From assembly GCF_030698175.1 (NCBI RefSeq), contig NZ_JAUYNT010000018.1:1-64000 (forward strand): a stretch of 64,000 bases of DNA, read 5' to 3'. This document shows positions 45,693 through 60,921 of the stretch, piece after piece. A program made the translations under genes and the position numbers. This DNA comes from Pseudomonas sp. (GTDB taxonomy: Bacteria > Pseudomonadota > Gammaproteobacteria > Pseudomonadales > Pseudomonadaceae). The notes under the pieces were generated by a model. It was given only the letters and a program-made list of their open reading frames with translations, was not told the origin of the DNA and did no database searches. How positions within the stretch are numbered: the first letter of the stretch is position 1; every line of letters starts with the position of its first letter.

Positions 45693-45971
45693 TCACTCGT
45701 TGAGTTGATAGAGGGTTTCGCCCTCTTTGAGCATGCCCAACTCATGCCGGGCACGCTCCTCGACCGTTTCCACCCCTTGTTTTAACTCCAGCACTTCGGC
45801 CTCAAGGATGCGGTTACGCTCGAGCAAATGTTCGTTTTCACCCTGCTGGGAGACTATTTGCTGCTGCAACTCCTCTACTTGCGCCAAGCTGCCATCGCCC
45901 ACCCACAGCCGATACTGCAGGCCAGCCAGCAGCAGAATGAGGACGAGAAACAACCAATAAGGACTGCGCAT
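45693..45971 (-). CDS. ftsB: Cell division protein FtsB
   Basis: A 92-residue bitopic divisome protein that links FtsL and FtsQ. It has one N-terminal transmembrane helix (WLFLVLILLLAGLQYRLW, about 6-23) and a coiled coil (VEELQQQIVSQQGENEHLLERNRILEAEVLELKQG, about 32-66). It lies between eno and ispD, the usual Pseudomonas place. A terminator-like hairpin separates it from eno. Confidence 0.95.
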   Translation of the reverse strand: MRSPYWLFLVLILLLAGLQYRLWVGDGSLAQVEELQQQIVSQQGENEHLLERNRILEAEVLELKQGVETVEERARHELGMLKEGETLYQLNE

Positions 45972-45988
45972 GACGAGAGGCCTCGACA

Positions 45989-46020
45989 GAAAAAAGGGCG
46001 GCTTAAGCCACCCTTTTTAT
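45989..46020 (-). terminator. Terminator between eno and ftsB
   Basis: AAAAAGGG.GGCTTAAGCC.CCCTTTTT (45991-46019) forms a strong hairpin with a T run on the minus strand, just after the eno stop (46031). It separates eno from ftsB-ispD, which must then have its own promoter or rely on read-through. Confidence 0.85.
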
Positions 46021-46030
46021 CATTGCCGAC

Positions 46031-47389
<1,359 letters not shown>

Positions 47390-47475
47390 TCAAAACCAAG
47401 CAAAGCTACCGAGCCGATTATCTGACTAGCTAGTCAGCATGAATCGGCACGGCACTTTACCGAAGAATTAGCCGT

Positions 47476-49979
<2,504 letters not shown>

Positions 49980-50106
49980 TCAATGCCGCCAGAAAAAGCC
50001 TAGCAAGGTCCTAAACCCTGCCGGAAACAAGCACGCTTTTGCCGATTCCAAAGGAGTCAGCAAAAGCTGTAATAAGACGGGAGAGTAGTCTACCGGAAAG
50101 GGCCTT

Positions 50107-51426
50107 TCAGCTCAAACCCTGGTCATTGGTCGGCACCTGCCAGACGAATTGCCAATTGCCGGGCGCGGCAACACTTAACTGCGGCACATTTGCCACCGCC
50201 AGTAACTCTTCTCCCTGATACAGCAGCGGCAGACGGTCACGCAAAAACCCTGGCACGCCAGCCTCATTAAGCAAGCGTTTTAGATCGCGCCGCCCACGCC
50301 CCGCCAACTGCAGCACCTCGCCGCCCTGGCGATAGCGCACCTGCAATGCTCCCTCAGGGGCCTGCCCCAGCAAGTAAATATGACCGTTGCCGGGTAGTGA
50401 CAAGCGCGCAGCAGTCGTCAACGGCAGATCAATCGGTGGCAATGGCTGCAACCATGGGCCGGACAACCACCACAACCGGCCGTCGGCTCGTTGCAGCTCA
50501 CCGCGGGCCAAACGCCAAATCGGCGCGGCATCGACCGCCGCATTTACCAGCGAGGTCCAGCCAGCCCAATGATCGCTGTCGGGCATGGGCGTCAGGGGTG
50601 CCAACCAGTGACGCAATAGATTGCGCTGGCGTGCGGCAGATAAGCTCAATAAGGACGTCAAGGGCAAAGATGGCAGCGACAGCCAGGCAAAGCGCGAATC
50701 TGGCTGCATTAGGGTCAAGTCGGCCTGTGCCAACTCATCCAGTAAGCCTTGCGCCTCACTCAGATGTGCGGCGCTGCGGGCCATGCTGGCCACGGCTTGC
50801 GGCCAGCGCTGGGTGAGCAATGGCAACACTTGCCGGCGCAGAAAGTTGCGGGAAAAGCGCTCGTCGCAATTTGACGGGTCTTCCACCCAGCCCAGCCCAT
50901 TGCTGCGGGCATAGCCTTCCAGCTCGGCGCGTGACACCGCCAGCAAGGGCCGCACTAAGTGCCCAGCTCCCAGTGGCCGGCTCGCTGGCATGGCCGCCAG
51001 GCCACGGGCGCCGGCGCCGCGCAATAAGCGAAACAGCAGGGTTTCGGCTTGATCGTCGCAGTGCTGGGCGGTCAGTAGCACTTCGTCCGCACCGAGCAAC
51101 TCCGCGAAGGCTGCATAGCGCGCATCACGAGCGGCTTGCTCAAGGCTAGCGCCAGGCTGCACTTGCACTTCATGCTGCAGCAACGGCACCCCGAGTTCGT
51201 CACAGACCTGCTGGCAATGCGCCGGCCAAGCCTCAGCTGCCACCTGCAAGCCGTGCTGGATATGAATGGCGCGCAGCGGCGGTAATTGCTGGCGCTGCGC
51301 CAAACCAACCAACAGGTGCAGCAGCACCGTGGAATCCAGCCCACCGGAAAACGCCACAGTCCAGACCGGCACGCTGCGCCAGGCGGATAGAGCCACCAGC
51401 AATTGGGCTTCTAGGGACATCAGCAT
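50107..51426 (-). CDS. tilS: tRNA(Ile)-lysidine synthetase
   Basis: A 439-residue enzyme putting lysine on C34 of tRNA-Ile(CAU). The PP-loop SGGLDSTVLLHLL (about 27-39) and the C-terminal tRNA-recognition domains are present, with LLTAQHCDDQAETLLFRLLRGAG typical of TilS. Either ATG 51426 or ATG 51420 (MSLEAQLLVAL) could be used; neither has a good Shine-Dalgarno. It lies between accA and pyrG as in P. aeruginosa. Confidence 0.94.
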   Translation of the reverse strand: MLMSLEAQLLVALSAWRSVPVWTVAFSGGLDSTVLLHLLVGLAQRQQLPPLRAIHIQHGLQVAAEAWPAHCQQVCDELGVPLLQHEVQVQPGASLEQAARDARYAAFAELLGADEVLLTAQHCDDQAETLLFRLLRGAGARGLAAMPASRPLGAGHLVRPLLAVSRAELEGYARSNGLGWVEDPSNCDERFSRNFLRRQVLPLLTQRWPQAVASMARSAAHLSEAQGLLDELAQADLTLMQPDSRFAWLSLPSLPLTSLLSLSAARQRNLLRHWLAPLTPMPDSDHWAGWTSLVNAAVDAAPIWRLARGELQRADGRLWWLSGPWLQPLPPIDLPLTTAARLSLPGNGHIYLLGQAPEGALQVRYRQGGEVLQLAGRGRRDLKRLLNEAGVPGFLRDRLPLLYQGEELLAVANVPQLSVAAPGNWQFVWQVPTNDQGLS

Positions 51427-51494
51427 TTAACCGCTTGTGAGTAGCCGCACACGTCAAAAAGCCTATAGCCACTGACCCATAACAGCGAACAAGA

Positions 51495-51528
51495 AAAAAT
51501 GGCGTACTGCCTGAGCGAGTACGCCATT
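51495..51528 (-). terminator. Terminator after accA
   Basis: AATGGCGTAC (51499-51508) and GTACGCCATT (51519-51528) form a perfect 10-bp stem, with a T run on the minus strand (51493-51498). It lies 22 bases after the accA stop and before tilS. Confidence 0.88.
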
Positions 51529-51549
51529 CGAATCGCTTAGCACTGAAAC

Positions 51550-52500
51550 TTAAGCGATGCCATAACTCATCAGGCGCTCATAACGACGGGCCAGCAGCGC
51601 CTTGGTGTCGAGTTTTTTCAGCGCCTGGAGTTGGTGCGCCAGCTCTTTGCGAATCGACTCGGCCACCACTTCCGGGGCGCGATGGGCGCCGCCCAGTGGC
51701 TCGCCAATTACCTTGTCGACAATCCCCAAGCCCTTCAAACGCTCGGCGGTAATGCCCATGGCTTCCGCGGCATCCGGGGCTTTATCGGCGGTTTTCCACA
51801 GAATCGAGGCGCAACCCTCAGGGGAAATCACCGCGTAGGTCGAATACTGCAGCATGTTCAGACTGTCGCACACGCCAATGGCCAGGGCGCCGCCGGAACC
51901 GCCCTCACCGATCACAGTGGCGATAATCGGGGTTTTCAAGCGCGACATCACCCGCAGGTTCCAGGCAATCGCCTCACTCTGCCCGCGCTCTTCGGCATCT
52001 ATGCCTGGGTAGGCACCCGGAGTGTCGATAAAAGTCAGGATTGGCATCTTGAAGCGCTCGGCCATCTCCATCAGCCGGCAGGCTTTGCGATAGCCCTCGG
52101 GACGCGGCATGCCGAAGTTACGGCGGACTTTCTCGCGGATTTCCCGACCTTTCTGGTGGCCGATAATCATTACCGGCTCGTCGTCCAGACGGGCAATCCC
52201 GCCAACAATCGCCGGGTCGTCGGAGAAATGCCGATCACCGTGCAGCTCATCAAACTCGCCAAAAATATGGCCGATGTAGTCGAGGGTATAAGGCCGCTGC
52301 GGATGGCGCGCCAAGCGGGCAATTTGCCAGCTGGTCAGGTTGCTGAAAATGGTTTCAGTCAGGGTTTGGCTCTTGTCCTGCAGGCGCGCAATTTCATCGC
52401 CGATATTCAGTGCGTTGTCATTGCCCACCAGGCGCAAGCCTTCGATTTTGGCTTGTAGGTCGGCAATCGGCTGTTCGAAATCGAGAAAATTCGGGTTCAT
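51550..52500 (-). CDS. accA: Acetyl-CoA carboxylase carboxyltransferase alpha subunit
   Basis: A 316-residue subunit that transfers carboxyl from biotin to acetyl-CoA in fatty-acid synthesis. Motifs are [31 protein letters not shown] and [40 protein letters not shown] use [16 protein letters not shown]; an upstream ATG adds 17 unconserved residues. Confidence 0.97.
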   Translation of the reverse strand: MNPNFLDFEQPIADLQAKIEGLRLVGNDNALNIGDEIARLQDKSQTLTETIFSNLTSWQIARLARHPQRPYTLDYIGHIFGEFDELHGDRHFSDDPAIVGGIARLDDEPVMIIGHQKGREIREKVRRNFGMPRPEGYRKACRLMEMAERFKMPILTFIDTPGAYPGIDAEERGQSEAIAWNLRVMSRLKTPIIATVIGEGGSGGALAIGVCDSLNMLQYSTYAVISPEGCASILWKTADKAPDAAEAMGITAERLKGLGIVDKVIGEPLGGAHRAPEVVAESIRKELAHQLQALKKLDTKALLARRYERLMSYGIA

Positions 52501-52661
52501 AAATTTCCATCTGGCGTCGACGGCCACGCGGCCGGGGAGCGGTGTCTGCAAGCGTCTTACCTTAAGGGATCAGACGCGTGCAGGTCGAGAATAAACATTC
52601 AGCGCTCAAGCCTAGCTGCAAGCCGTGATACTGGCTGTTAACGCAGCTTAAGCGCCTAAAG

Positions 52662-55600
52662 TTAGCGATAGTTGAGAAAGACGTTGTCGCGCCCGAACTG
52701 GTCACGCAACGCCTGAATCAAGCTATCGGTCGGATCGATTCGCCAGTCATTACCAAACTGCAACACGGCCTTGGCCTCACTGGCGGTGTAGTCCAGGGTG
52801 ATCGGACACTCACCGCGATGGCGCTCGCACAACTGCCCCAACCAACGCAGCCGATCACCCTGCAAGGCGCTGCTGGCAACTTTAATCCGCAGGCTTTCGG
52901 CCAGACCGGTGCGGGCATCTTCCAGGCTCATCACCCGCTTGGCGCGCAAGCGCAGGCCGCCGGAGAAGTCGTCGTTGCTGACCTCGCCCTCCACCACCAC
53001 CATGGCATCGGTTTGCAGCAAGGCTTGCGCTGCGTTAAACGCCTCGGCAAACAGCGAGGCTTCAATCCGCCCGGAGCGGTCATCGAGGGTGATAAAGCCC
53101 ATCTTGTCGCCCTTCTTGTTGCGCATCACCCGCAGATTGACGATCAGACCAGCGACGGTCTGATCACCACGAGCCGGCTTCAGGTCGATGATGCGCTGAC
53201 GGGCAAAGCGGCGGATTTCTCCCTCGTACTCGTCAATCGGGTGACCGGTCAGGTACAGGCCAAGGGTTTCTTTCTCGCCGCGCAAACGCTCCTTTAAAGG
53301 CAATTCACGCGCGTTACGGTGCTTGGCGTAAACATCCGCTTCGGCATCGGCGAACACCCCGCCAAACAAATCCATATGGCCGCTGGCATGGCTGCGACTG
53401 GTTTGTTCGGCGGCCTGAATCGCCTCCTCCATCGCCGATAACAACACCGCGCGATTGCGGTCGATATTGGCCTGATAGGCTTTTATTTCATCGTAAAAGT
53501 ACGGCCCCAAGCGATCCAGCGCGCCGCTGCGAATCAAGGCATCGGTGGTGCGTTTGTTGATGCGCTTGAGATCCACCCGTGCGCAGAAATCGAACAAATC
53601 CTTGAACGGCCCGGCCTGGCGCGACTCGACTATGGCCTCCACCGGCCCTTCGCCCACACCTTTGATCGCGCCCAGACCGTAAACGATCCGGCCATCGTCA
53701 TTGACCGTGAACTTGAACTCGGAGCTGTTCACATCCGGCGCATCGAGGCGCAGCTTCATGCTGCGGCATTCCTCGATCAGGGTCACCACCTTGTCGGTGT
53801 TGTGCATATCCGCCGACAACACCGCAGCCATAAAGGGCGAAGGATAATGGGCTTTCAGGTAGGCGGTCTGGTAAGACACCAGACCGTAAGCGGCCGAGTG
53901 GGATTTGTTAAAACCGTAGCCGGCGAATTTCTCTACCAAGTCAAAGATGTTGCCCGACAGGTTCGGGTCGATGCCATTATTCGAGCAGCCCTCGATGAAA
54001 CCGCCACGCTGCTTGGCCATCTCCTCGGGCTTTTTCTTACCCATGGCGCGGCGCAGCATATCCGCCTCACCGAGGGTGTAACCAGCCATCACCTGGGCGA
54101 TCTGCATCACCTGCTCTTGGTACAGGATGATCCCGTAGGTCGGTAGCAGTACCGGTTTTAAGCCTTCGTATTGATAGTCCGAGTGCGGATAGGACAGCTC
54201 GGCGCGGCCGTGCTTACGGTTGATAAAGTCATCAACCATGCCCGACTGCAACGGGCCTGGGCGAAACAAGGCCACCAGGGCGATCAGGTCTTCCAGGCAG
54301 TCGGGCTTGAGCTTTTTGATCAGCTCTTTCATGCCACGCGACTCGAGCTGGAACACCGCCGTGGTTTCGGCTTTTTGCAGCAAGCTGAAAGTGGCTTTGT
54401 CATCCAGCGGGATGAACTCAATCACCAGCGGCGGCTCATCGACCTTGGCGCGCTCGCGGTTAATGGTTTTCAGCGCCCAGTCGATGATGGTCAGGGTGCG
54501 CAGGCCGAGGAAGTCGAACTTCACCAGGCCGGCCGCCTCGACGTCATCCTTGTCGAACTGAGTGACCAGGCTGCCGCCTTCGTCATCGCAATAAATCGCC
54601 GAAAAGTCGGTCAGCTTGGTCGGCGCGATCACCACGCCGCCGGCGTGTTTGCCGACGTTACGGGTAATGCCCTCAAGCTTCTTGGCCATCTCCCAAATTT
54701 CTGCGGCTTCTTCGTCGACCTTAAGAAAGTCGCGTAGCACTTCCTCTTGCTCGAAGGCTTTTTCCAGGGTCATGCCGACTTCGAAGGGAATCATCTTCGA
54801 CAGTCGATCAGCCAAGCCATAGGACTTGCCCTGCACCCGCGCCACGTCGCGCACCACGGCTTTGGCGGCCATGGTGCCGAAGGTGATGATCTGGCTAACA
54901 GCGTTGCGCCCGTAGGTTTGCGCCACGTATTCAATGACCCGATCACGGCCTTCCATGCAGAAGTCGATATCGAAGTCGGGCATCGATACCCGCTCAGGGT
55001 TGAGAAAGCGTTCAAACAGCAGGTCGTATTCCAGCGGGTCCAGATCGGTGATCTTCTGCACGTAGGCCACCAAGGAACCGGCACCCGACCCACGGCCGGG
55101 ACCGACCGGAATGCCGTTGCGCTTGGCCCACTGGATAAAGTCCATCACGATCAGAAAGTAGCCGGGGAAACCCATCTGAATGATGATATCCAGCTCGAAA
55201 TTCAGGCGATCCTCGTACTCTTTGCGCTTCTCTTCGTAGTTGGGCGTGGTGTCTTTCGGCCACAGCACCGCGAGCCGCTCTTCTAAACCGTCGTGACTGA
55301 CCTTGCGAAAGAACTCGTCCATGGTCATGCCATCGGGCACCGGAAAGTTCGGCAGAAAGCTCTTGCCCAGCAGCACCTCGATATTGCAACGCTTGGCGAT
55401 TTCGACGGTGTTTTCCAGCGCCTCGGGCAAGTCGCTGAACAGCTCGAACATTTGCTCGGGGCACTTCAGGTACTGCTGATCGCTGTAAGTACGCTGGCGG
55501 CGCGGATCATCCAGCGCCCGCCCCTCACCGATGCAGACGCGGGTTTCGTGGGCCTCGAAATCGGCCTGCTTGATAAAGCGCACATCGTTGGTGGCCACCA

Positions 55601-56183
55601 AGGCCGCGCCACAGCGCTCGGCCAAGGCCACCGCCAGGTGCAGGTATTCCTCATCATTGACCCGACTGGTGCGCTGCAGCTCCAGATAAAAGCGCTCGGG
55701 AAAAGTCGCCTGCCACTCATGCAACGAGTCTTCGGCGCTGGCCAGATTGCCGGCCAGCAAGTTCAGGCCGATTTCACCTTCTTTGGCGCCCGACAGGGCA
55801 ATCAGGCCTTCGGCCGCCTCCTTGACCCACTGGCGTTCGATGATCACTTCACCGTTGCGCTGGCCTTCGATAAAACCGCGGGAAATCAACTCGGTCAGGT
55901 TGCGATAACCCTTGGCGTTCATCACCAGCAGGGTCATGCGGCTCAGCGGGCCGTCTTCTTCTTTGCTCGCCAACCAGACATCGGCGCCACAAATCGGCTT
56001 GATACCGCCACCCATGGCGGCTTTATAGAACTTCACCAACGAGCACAGATTGCGCTGATCAGTCACCGCCACCGCCGGCATGCCCGCAGCGGCCGCGGCC
56101 TTGACCAAGGGTTTAACCCGCACCAAACCGTCGATCAGAGAAAACTCGGTATGCAAACGCAGGTGAACAAAAGTGGCGGGCAT
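52662..56183 (-). CDS. dnaE: DNA polymerase III alpha subunit
   Basis: A 1173-residue catalytic subunit of the replicative polymerase. The N-terminal PHP domain starts [20 protein letters not shown] (about 7-26). Polymerase active-site Asps are in [19 protein letters not shown] (about 405-425), with the helix-hairpin-helix, the beta-clamp-binding region and the C-terminal OB fold ([30 protein letters not shown]). [14 protein letters not shown] (56183) is used rather than a start two codons earlier. Length matches the Pseudomonas enzyme. Confidence 0.98.
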   Translation of the reverse strand: MPATFVHLRLHTEFSLIDGLVRVKPLVKAAAAAGMPAVAVTDQRNLCSLVKFYKAAMGGGIKPICGADVWLASKEEDGPLSRMTLLVMNAKGYRNLTELISRGFIEGQRNGEVIIERQWVKEAAEGLIALSGAKEGEIGLNLLAGNLASAEDSLHEWQATFPERFYLELQRTSRVNDEEYLHLAVALAERCGAALVATNDVRFIKQADFEAHETRVCIGEGRALDDPRRQRTYSDQQYLKCPEQMFELFSDLPEALENTVEIAKRCNIEVLLGKSFLPNFPVPDGMTMDEFFRKVSHDGLEERLAVLWPKDTTPNYEEKRKEYEDRLNFELDIIIQMGFPGYFLIVMDFIQWAKRNGIPVGPGRGSGAGSLVAYVQKITDLDPLEYDLLFERFLNPERVSMPDFDIDFCMEGRDRVIEYVAQTYGRNAVSQIITFGTMAAKAVVRDVARVQGKSYGLADRLSKMIPFEVGMTLEKAFEQEEVLRDFLKVDEEAAEIWEMAKKLEGITRNVGKHAGGVVIAPTKLTDFSAIYCDDEGGSLVTQFDKDDVEAAGLVKFDFLGLRTLTIIDWALKTINRERAKVDEPPLVIEFIPLDDKATFSLLQKAETTAVFQLESRGMKELIKKLKPDCLEDLIALVALFRPGPLQSGMVDDFINRKHGRAELSYPHSDYQYEGLKPVLLPTYGIILYQEQVMQIAQVMAGYTLGEADMLRRAMGKKKPEEMAKQRGGFIEGCSNNGIDPNLSGNIFDLVEKFAGYGFNKSHSAAYGLVSYQTAYLKAHYPSPFMAAVLSADMHNTDKVVTLIEECRSMKLRLDAPDVNSSEFKFTVNDDGRIVYGLGAIKGVGEGPVEAIVESRQAGPFKDLFDFCARVDLKRINKRTTDALIRSGALDRLGPYFYDEIKAYQANIDRNRAVLLSAMEEAIQAAEQTSRSHASGHMDLFGGVFADAEADVYAKHRNARELPLKERLRGEKETLGLYLTGHPIDEYEGEIRRFARQRIIDLKPARGDQTVAGLIVNLRVMRNKKGDKMGFITLDDRSGRIEASLFAEAFNAAQALLQTDAMVVVEGEVSNDDFSGGLRLRAKRVMSLEDARTGLAESLRIKVASSALQGDRLRWLGQLCERHRGECPITLDYTASEAKAVLQFGNDWRIDPTDSLIQALRDQFGRDNVFLNYR

Positions 56184-56207
56184 ACGCATCCTATATAAAA
56201 CGCAAAA

Positions 56208-56236
56208 ACGACAAGGCCCGGATTGTACCGGGCCTT
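56208..56236 (-). terminator. Terminator after rnhB
   Basis: AAGGCCCGG (56213-56221) and CCGGGCCTT (56228-56236) form a 9-bp stem downstream of rnhB on the minus strand, with a T5 run at 56203-56207 read in that direction after a short GTCG. It separates rnhB from dnaE. Confidence 0.75.
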
Positions 56237-56308
56237 GCTGGAAACATCAGCTTGCTAGCTGAAGACTATTAACCTGACCGACATGCCGCTTGGCACGACG
56301 CGCTCGGT

Positions 56309-56908
56309 TTAAAGCTGCTCGAGCAACTTACGCACCGGCGCAAACGAGCGCCGATGAATCGGCGTCGGCCCGAGCCGCTGCAAAGCCTCCAGATGCGCAG
56401 GGGTTGGATAGCCTTTGTGGCCGGCGATGCCGTAGCCGGGGTACTGAAGATCGAGCGCTTGCATCTCACGATCACGGCTGACCTTGGCCAGAATCGAGGC
56501 CGCGGCAATCGCCGGAACCTGGCTATCGCCCTTAACCACGGCGGCGCTGGGCACATCCAACTGCGGACAACGGTTGCCGTCGATCAGCGCCAACTTGGGC
56601 GTAACGCTAAGCCCGGCGACCGCGCGCTGCATGGCCAGCATGGTGGCATGCAGAATATTCAGCTGATCGATTTCCTCGACCTCGGCGCGGGCAATGCACC
56701 AGGCCACAGATTTTTCACAGATTTCATCAAACAGCTGCTCACGGCGGACGGCGGTGAGTTTTTTCGAGTCATTCAAACCCAAAATTGGCCGAGCCGGATC
56801 GAGAATCACTGCCGCAGTCACCACCGCGCCACAGAGCGGGCCACGGCCGACTTCGTCGACTCCGGCCACCAAGGCTTCGACCAGGGTGAAGTCCAGGCCT
56901 AATTGCAT
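56309..56908 (-). CDS. rnhB: Ribonuclease HII
   Basis: A 199-residue endonuclease that removes ribonucleotides from DNA:RNA hybrids. The signature is [22 protein letters not shown] (about 14-35; catalytic DE...D), with [11 protein letters not shown]. It overlaps lpxB by 10 bases at its start. Confidence 0.97.
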   Translation of the reverse strand: MQLGLDFTLVEALVAGVDEVGRGPLCGAVVTAAVILDPARPILGLNDSKKLTAVRREQLFDEICEKSVAWCIARAEVEEIDQLNILHATMLAMQRAVAGLSVTPKLALIDGNRCPQLDVPSAAVVKGDSQVPAIAAASILAKVSRDREMQALDLQYPGYGIAGHKGYPTPAHLEALQRLGPTPIHRRSFAPVRKLLEQL

Positions 56909-58029
56909 GGCTGCCCCGCAATCAGGGCCAGCACGGCATCGGCGGCCTGTATAGAGGCATCCAGGCGCAGGCTAGTGTGGATGGCAGCAAACTCGCGGGT
57001 CTGACTGGCGCCATTGGCCAACAACGGCAACAACTGCGCAGCCAAGGCCGCAGGGGTTGCCGCGTCCTGAATCAACTCCGGCACCAACAAGCGACCCGCG
57101 AGTAAATTCGGCAACGACAGATACGCACTTTTCACCAACCGCTTAAGAATCCAGTAGGTCAAAGGGGCGACCTTATAGGCGACCACCATTGGCCGCTGAC
57201 AGAGCAAGGCCTCGAGGGTCGCGGTGCCGGAGGCGATCAATACCGCATCACACGCCGCCAACGCCTCGTGAGACTGGCCATCGAGCAAGGTCAACGGCAA
57301 GTTGCGCCCGACCAACAAGGCCTCAAGCTGCTCGCGCCGTTCGGGGCTGGCGCACGGCAATACAAAACGCAGCTCCGGCCGGGCTTGCAGCAATAACTCG
57401 GCAGTATCGAGAAACAGGCCGCCGAGCTTGCCTACTTCACCACCACGACTGCCAGGCAACAAGGCCACCAGCGACCCCGACTCGAGCAAGCCGAGGCTCA
57501 AACGAGCGGCGCCACGATCAAGCTGCAGGGGAATGGTATTGGCCAGCGGATGCCCGACAAAACGTACCGGCACATGCTGAGCTTGATAAAACTGCGCCTC
57601 GAAGGGAAACAGCGTCAGCATCAGGTCGCAACCTTCGCGGATTTTCAGCACCCGTTTCTGCCGCCACGCCCACACCGAGGGGCTGACGTAGTGCACAGTC
57701 TTGATTCCGGCACGGCGCAGTTTGAGTTCGATATTGAGGGTGAAATCCGGCGCATCGATGCCAATAAAGACATCTGGTCGCTGCTCAATCAAGGTATTGA
57801 TTAGGCGTTTTCGCCGCGCCAACAACTCGGGCAGCCGGCCTAATACCTCGACCAGGCCCATCACCGACAGACGCTCCATCGGAAAGTAGGAGCACAGCCC
57901 TTGGGCCTCCATGCGCGGACCGCCGACACCGATAAATTCGATCGTCGGATGCTGCGCCCGCAGTGCCTGCATCAAGCCAGCGCCAAGAATGTCGCCAGAG
58001 GCCTCACCGGCAACCAAGGCCACCCGCAA
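56899..58029 (-). CDS. lpxB: Lipid A disaccharide synthase
   Basis: A 376-residue glycosyltransferase joining UDP-diacylglucosamine and lipid X. Motifs are [18 protein letters not shown] (about 5-22), [37 protein letters not shown] and [17 protein letters not shown]. Its ATG is 14 bases downstream of lpxA. Confidence 0.97.
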   Translation of the reverse strand: MRVALVAGEASGDILGAGLMQALRAQHPTIEFIGVGGPRMEAQGLCSYFPMERLSVMGLVEVLGRLPELLARRKRLINTLIEQRPDVFIGIDAPDFTLNIELKLRRAGIKTVHYVSPSVWAWRQKRVLKIREGCDLMLTLFPFEAQFYQAQHVPVRFVGHPLANTIPLQLDRGAARLSLGLLESGSLVALLPGSRGGEVGKLGGLFLDTAELLLQARPELRFVLPCASPERREQLEALLVGRNLPLTLLDGQSHEALAACDAVLIASGTATLEALLCQRPMVVAYKVAPLTYWILKRLVKSAYLSLPNLLAGRLLVPELIQDAATPAALAAQLLPLLANGASQTREFAAIHTSLRLDASIQAADAVLALIAGQPCN

Positions 58030-58043
58030 TGTAGCGGAGCTGT

Positions 58044-58820
58044 TCAGCGGGTAATACCGCGAGTGGAGGCCTGAACCGAGTCGCGAAACAGCGCCACTTC
58101 GGGATACTGCGTAGCCAATTCGCTCATTTCACTCAAGGCTTGCTCGATGGTCAGGCCTTGGCGGTAGACGATCTTGTAGCAGCGCCGTAACGCTTGAATG
58201 GCCTCGGCGCTGAAACCACGACGACGCATGCCTTCAAAATTCATGCTGCGCGCTTCGGCCGGGTTACCGACCACGGTGACGAACGCCGGCACATCTTTGC
58301 CAATCGCCGTGCCCATGCCGGAGAAGCTATGGGCGCCAATCCGGCAAAACTGATGCACCAGGGTAAAACCGGAGAGAATCGCCCAGTCATCGATTAATAC
58401 ATGACCCGCCAACGCGGTGTTATTGACCAGAATGCAGTGGTTGGCAATCACACTGTCATGACCAATATGAACATAAGCCATGAGCAAATTGTGATCGCCG
58501 ATGGTGGTCTCTGAACGGTCTTGAATGGTGCCACGGTGAATGGTCACACCTTCGCGAATCACGTTGTGATCGCCAATCACCAGGCGGGTATCTTCACCTT
58601 TGTATTTCAAATCTGGGGTGTCTTCACCAACCGAAGAGAACTGATAAATTCGATTGTGCCGACCAATCTTGGTTGGCCCTTTGATAATGACGTGCGGGCC
58701 AATAACTGTACCCTCAGCGATCTCCACATCAGGCCCAATGATCGACCAAGGGCCGACCTGAACGTCATCCGCCAGTTTGGCTGACGGATCGATGATGGCG
58801 CGAGGGTCAAGCAAACTCAT
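58044..58820 (-). CDS. lpxA: Acyl-ACP--UDP-N-acetylglucosamine O-acyltransferase
   Basis: A 258-residue left-handed beta-helix enzyme, first step of lipid A synthesis. Hexapeptide repeats are throughout the first 170 residues ([35 protein letters not shown]), with the catalytic His in the AYVHIGHDS segment. Its start overlaps the fabZ stop by 4 bases. Confidence 0.98.
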   Translation of the reverse strand: MSLLDPRAIIDPSAKLADDVQVGPWSIIGPDVEIAEGTVIGPHVIIKGPTKIGRHNRIYQFSSVGEDTPDLKYKGEDTRLVIGDHNVIREGVTIHRGTIQDRSETTIGDHNLLMAYVHIGHDSVIANHCILVNNTALAGHVLIDDWAILSGFTLVHQFCRIGAHSFSGMGTAIGKDVPAFVTVVGNPAEARSMNFEGMRRRGFSAEAIQALRRCYKIVYRQGLTIEQALSEMSELATQYPEVALFRDSVQASTRGITR

Positions 58821-59257
58821 ATTTTGCGATCCGCACAGATAATTTCAGCCGAGCAAACACTTTTGCCATCGACAGTGGCCTTACAGGCAAACTTCCAGAT
58901 GCTGCGCTTGCAGCTAATAAAAGTAGCCTCCAGCACCAGCTGATCGCCCGGCACCACGGGCTGGCGAAAACGCAGTTTGTCAGAACCAACGAAGTAATAG
59001 AGCACTCCATCATCAGGCTTAATGCCCATCATTTTGAAACCCAGAATCCCGGCCGCTTGCGCCATGGCTTCAATGATCAGCACACCCGGCATAATCGGAA
59101 ACTGCGGAAAGTGCCCGGTAAAAAACGGCTCATTGATGCTGACATTTTTGTAAGCACGGATCTGCTTAGCGTCTAGATCCAAATCCACGACCCGATCGAC
59201 CAGCAAGAACGGATAGCGATGGGGTAAGTATTCACGAATCTGGTTGATGTCCATCAT
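58817..59257 (-). CDS. fabZ: 3-hydroxyacyl-ACP dehydratase FabZ
   Basis: A 146-residue hot-dog-fold dehydratase of fatty acid elongation. The catalytic His/Glu are in [13 protein letters not shown] and [20 protein letters not shown]. Placement between lpxD and lpxA is usual and links fatty-acid and lipid A flux. Confidence 0.98.
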   Translation of the reverse strand: MMDINQIREYLPHRYPFLLVDRVVDLDLDAKQIRAYKNVSINEPFFTGHFPQFPIMPGVLIIEAMAQAAGILGFKMMGIKPDDGVLYYFVGSDKLRFRQPVVPGDQLVLEATFISCKRSIWKFACKATVDGKSVCSAEIICADRKI

Positions 59258-59305
59258 ATACGGGGAAGCCTGTAGTAAAAGTTAGTGCCGCGTAACATTC
59301 GCGGA

Positions 59306-60367
59306 TCAGGGCTCTGAAGAGTCCTGATCCTTTGCGGTCACGGCTGCCAGACGTTTTTCGAGTTGCTGCAGACGTTTAGCCATGTCATCGAGCTGGCGAA
59401 AGCGCGTGGCACTTTTGCGCCATTCGGCCGAAGGCTGCATGGCCGTGCCCGAGGAGTAAGAGCCCGGTTCGGTAATTGAACGGGTGATCATGGTCATGCC
59501 GGTAATGAAAACGTTATCGCAAACTTCAATATGACCGACCAACCCCGCTCTGCCCGCGATCATGCAATGCTTGCCGACCTTGCTGCTACCGGAAATACCT
59601 GAACCACCGGCCATCGCCGTGTGATCACCGATCTGCACGTTGTGCGCGACCATGATCTGGTTATCCAGCTTCACGCCGTTGCCGATAATGGTATCTGCCA
59701 GCGCGCCGCGATCGATGGTGGTATTGGCGCCAACTTCAACGTCGTCGCCCAAGGTGACGCCACCGATCTGGGCAATCTTCTGCCAGATGCCTTTCTCATT
59801 GGCAAAACCAAAACCGTCGGCGCCCAACACCGCGCCGGACTGAATCACCACTCGCTTGCCAATACGCACGTCGTGATAAAGGGTCACGCGCGGCGCGAGC
59901 CAGCCATCGGCATCGATCTGCGAGCGCGCACCAATAAAGCAATGGGCGCCAATGCTCACGCCGGCGCCAATCTGCGCAGCACTCTCAACCACTACATAAG
60001 GGCCAATACTGGCGCTGGCATGCACCTGCGCATCGGCCGCGATGAGCGCGGTCGGGTGCACGCCGGCAGCCGCTACTGGCTTGCGATCAAACAGATGGGA
60101 CAGCTGCGCGTAAGCCAGATAGGGATTGGCCACCAGCAAGGCGTCGCCGGCGTAGCCTTCGGCATCCGCAGGGGTCAACAGCAAGGCAGCGGCCTGGGTA
60201 TCGGCAAGGTATTTACGATATTGCGGGTTGGCTAAAAAACTCAGCTGTCCAGCTTGCGCCTCTTGCAAGGTCGCCAGACCGCTGATTTGTTTATCCGCCG
60301 CACCGCGCAAGGTTGCGCCCAAGCGTTCGGCCAACTGGCCGAGAGTGAAAACTACCGCGCTCATCAT
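59306..60367 (-). CDS. lpxD: UDP-3-O-acylglucosamine N-acyltransferase
   Basis: A 353-residue enzyme adding the second acyl chain to the lipid A precursor. It has an N-terminal uridine-binding domain ([27 protein letters not shown], about 24-50) and a long left-handed beta-helix of hexapeptide repeats, with the catalytic His in [19 protein letters not shown]. Its start touches the skp stop (shares base 60367). Confidence 0.98.
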   Translation of the reverse strand: MMSAVVFTLGQLAERLGATLRGAADKQISGLATLQEAQAGQLSFLANPQYRKYLADTQAAALLLTPADAEGYAGDALLVANPYLAYAQLSHLFDRKPVAAAGVHPTALIAADAQVHASASIGPYVVVESAAQIGAGVSIGAHCFIGARSQIDADGWLAPRVTLYHDVRIGKRVVIQSGAVLGADGFGFANEKGIWQKIAQIGGVTLGDDVEVGANTTIDRGALADTIIGNGVKLDNQIMVAHNVQIGDHTAMAGGSGISGSSKVGKHCMIAGRAGLVGHIEVCDNVFITGMTMITRSITEPGSYSSGTAMQPSAEWRKSATRFRQLDDMAKRLQQLEKRLAAVTAKDQDSSEP

Positions 60368-60870
60368 TAACGCTGCTGATTCATGCGCTCAATAACTTGG
60401 CGGGTGATGTCGTACTGCGGTTTCACATCAACCACGGCGCCACGCTCGAGTACTAAGTCATAGTTGCCTTGCTTGATAACCTCTTCCACTGCTTTATCAA
60501 GCTTTGGTTTCAACTGCTTAAGCATTTCACGATCAGCAATGGCTTTGGCTTCATTCAGCTCTTTAGACTGAAATTGGAAATCGCGGGCTTTTTGCTTGAA
60601 CTCCAATTCAAGGCGTTCACGCTCGCCTTGCTGCAATTTCTCGCCACCCTTTACCAATTTATCCTGAATGCTTTTAGCGCCACCTTCGAGTGACTTCAAC
60701 TTGGTCAACTGCGGACCAAATTTCTTCTCGGCGTCTACCGCATAACGCTTGGCAGAGTCCGACTCCAGCAGCGCCATTTGATAGTTCATCACGGCGATTT
60801 TCATCTCAGCGAAAGCTGGAGTGGCCATCAAAGCTGCCATGCACAGAACCACTTGAGTCAACTTACGCAC
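60367..60870 (-). CDS. skp: Periplasmic chaperone Skp/OmpH
   Basis: A 167-residue periplasmic chaperone for unfolded outer-membrane proteins. Signal peptide ([21 protein letters not shown], 1-21), then [13 protein letters not shown] and the long coiled-coil arms (about 45-125). It lies between bamA and lpxD, as in most proteobacteria. Confidence 0.97.
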   Translation of the reverse strand: MRKLTQVVLCMAALMATPAFAEMKIAVMNYQMALLESDSAKRYAVDAEKKFGPQLTKLKSLEGGAKSIQDKLVKGGEKLQQGERERLELEFKQKARDFQFQSKELNEAKAIADREMLKQLKPKLDKAVEEVIKQGNYDLVLERGAVVDVKPQYDITRQVIERMNQQR

Positions 60871-60921
60871 TTTGTTACTCCTGCAACGAAACTGTTGTCG
60901 TTAGTAAAAATTAAACGTGGA

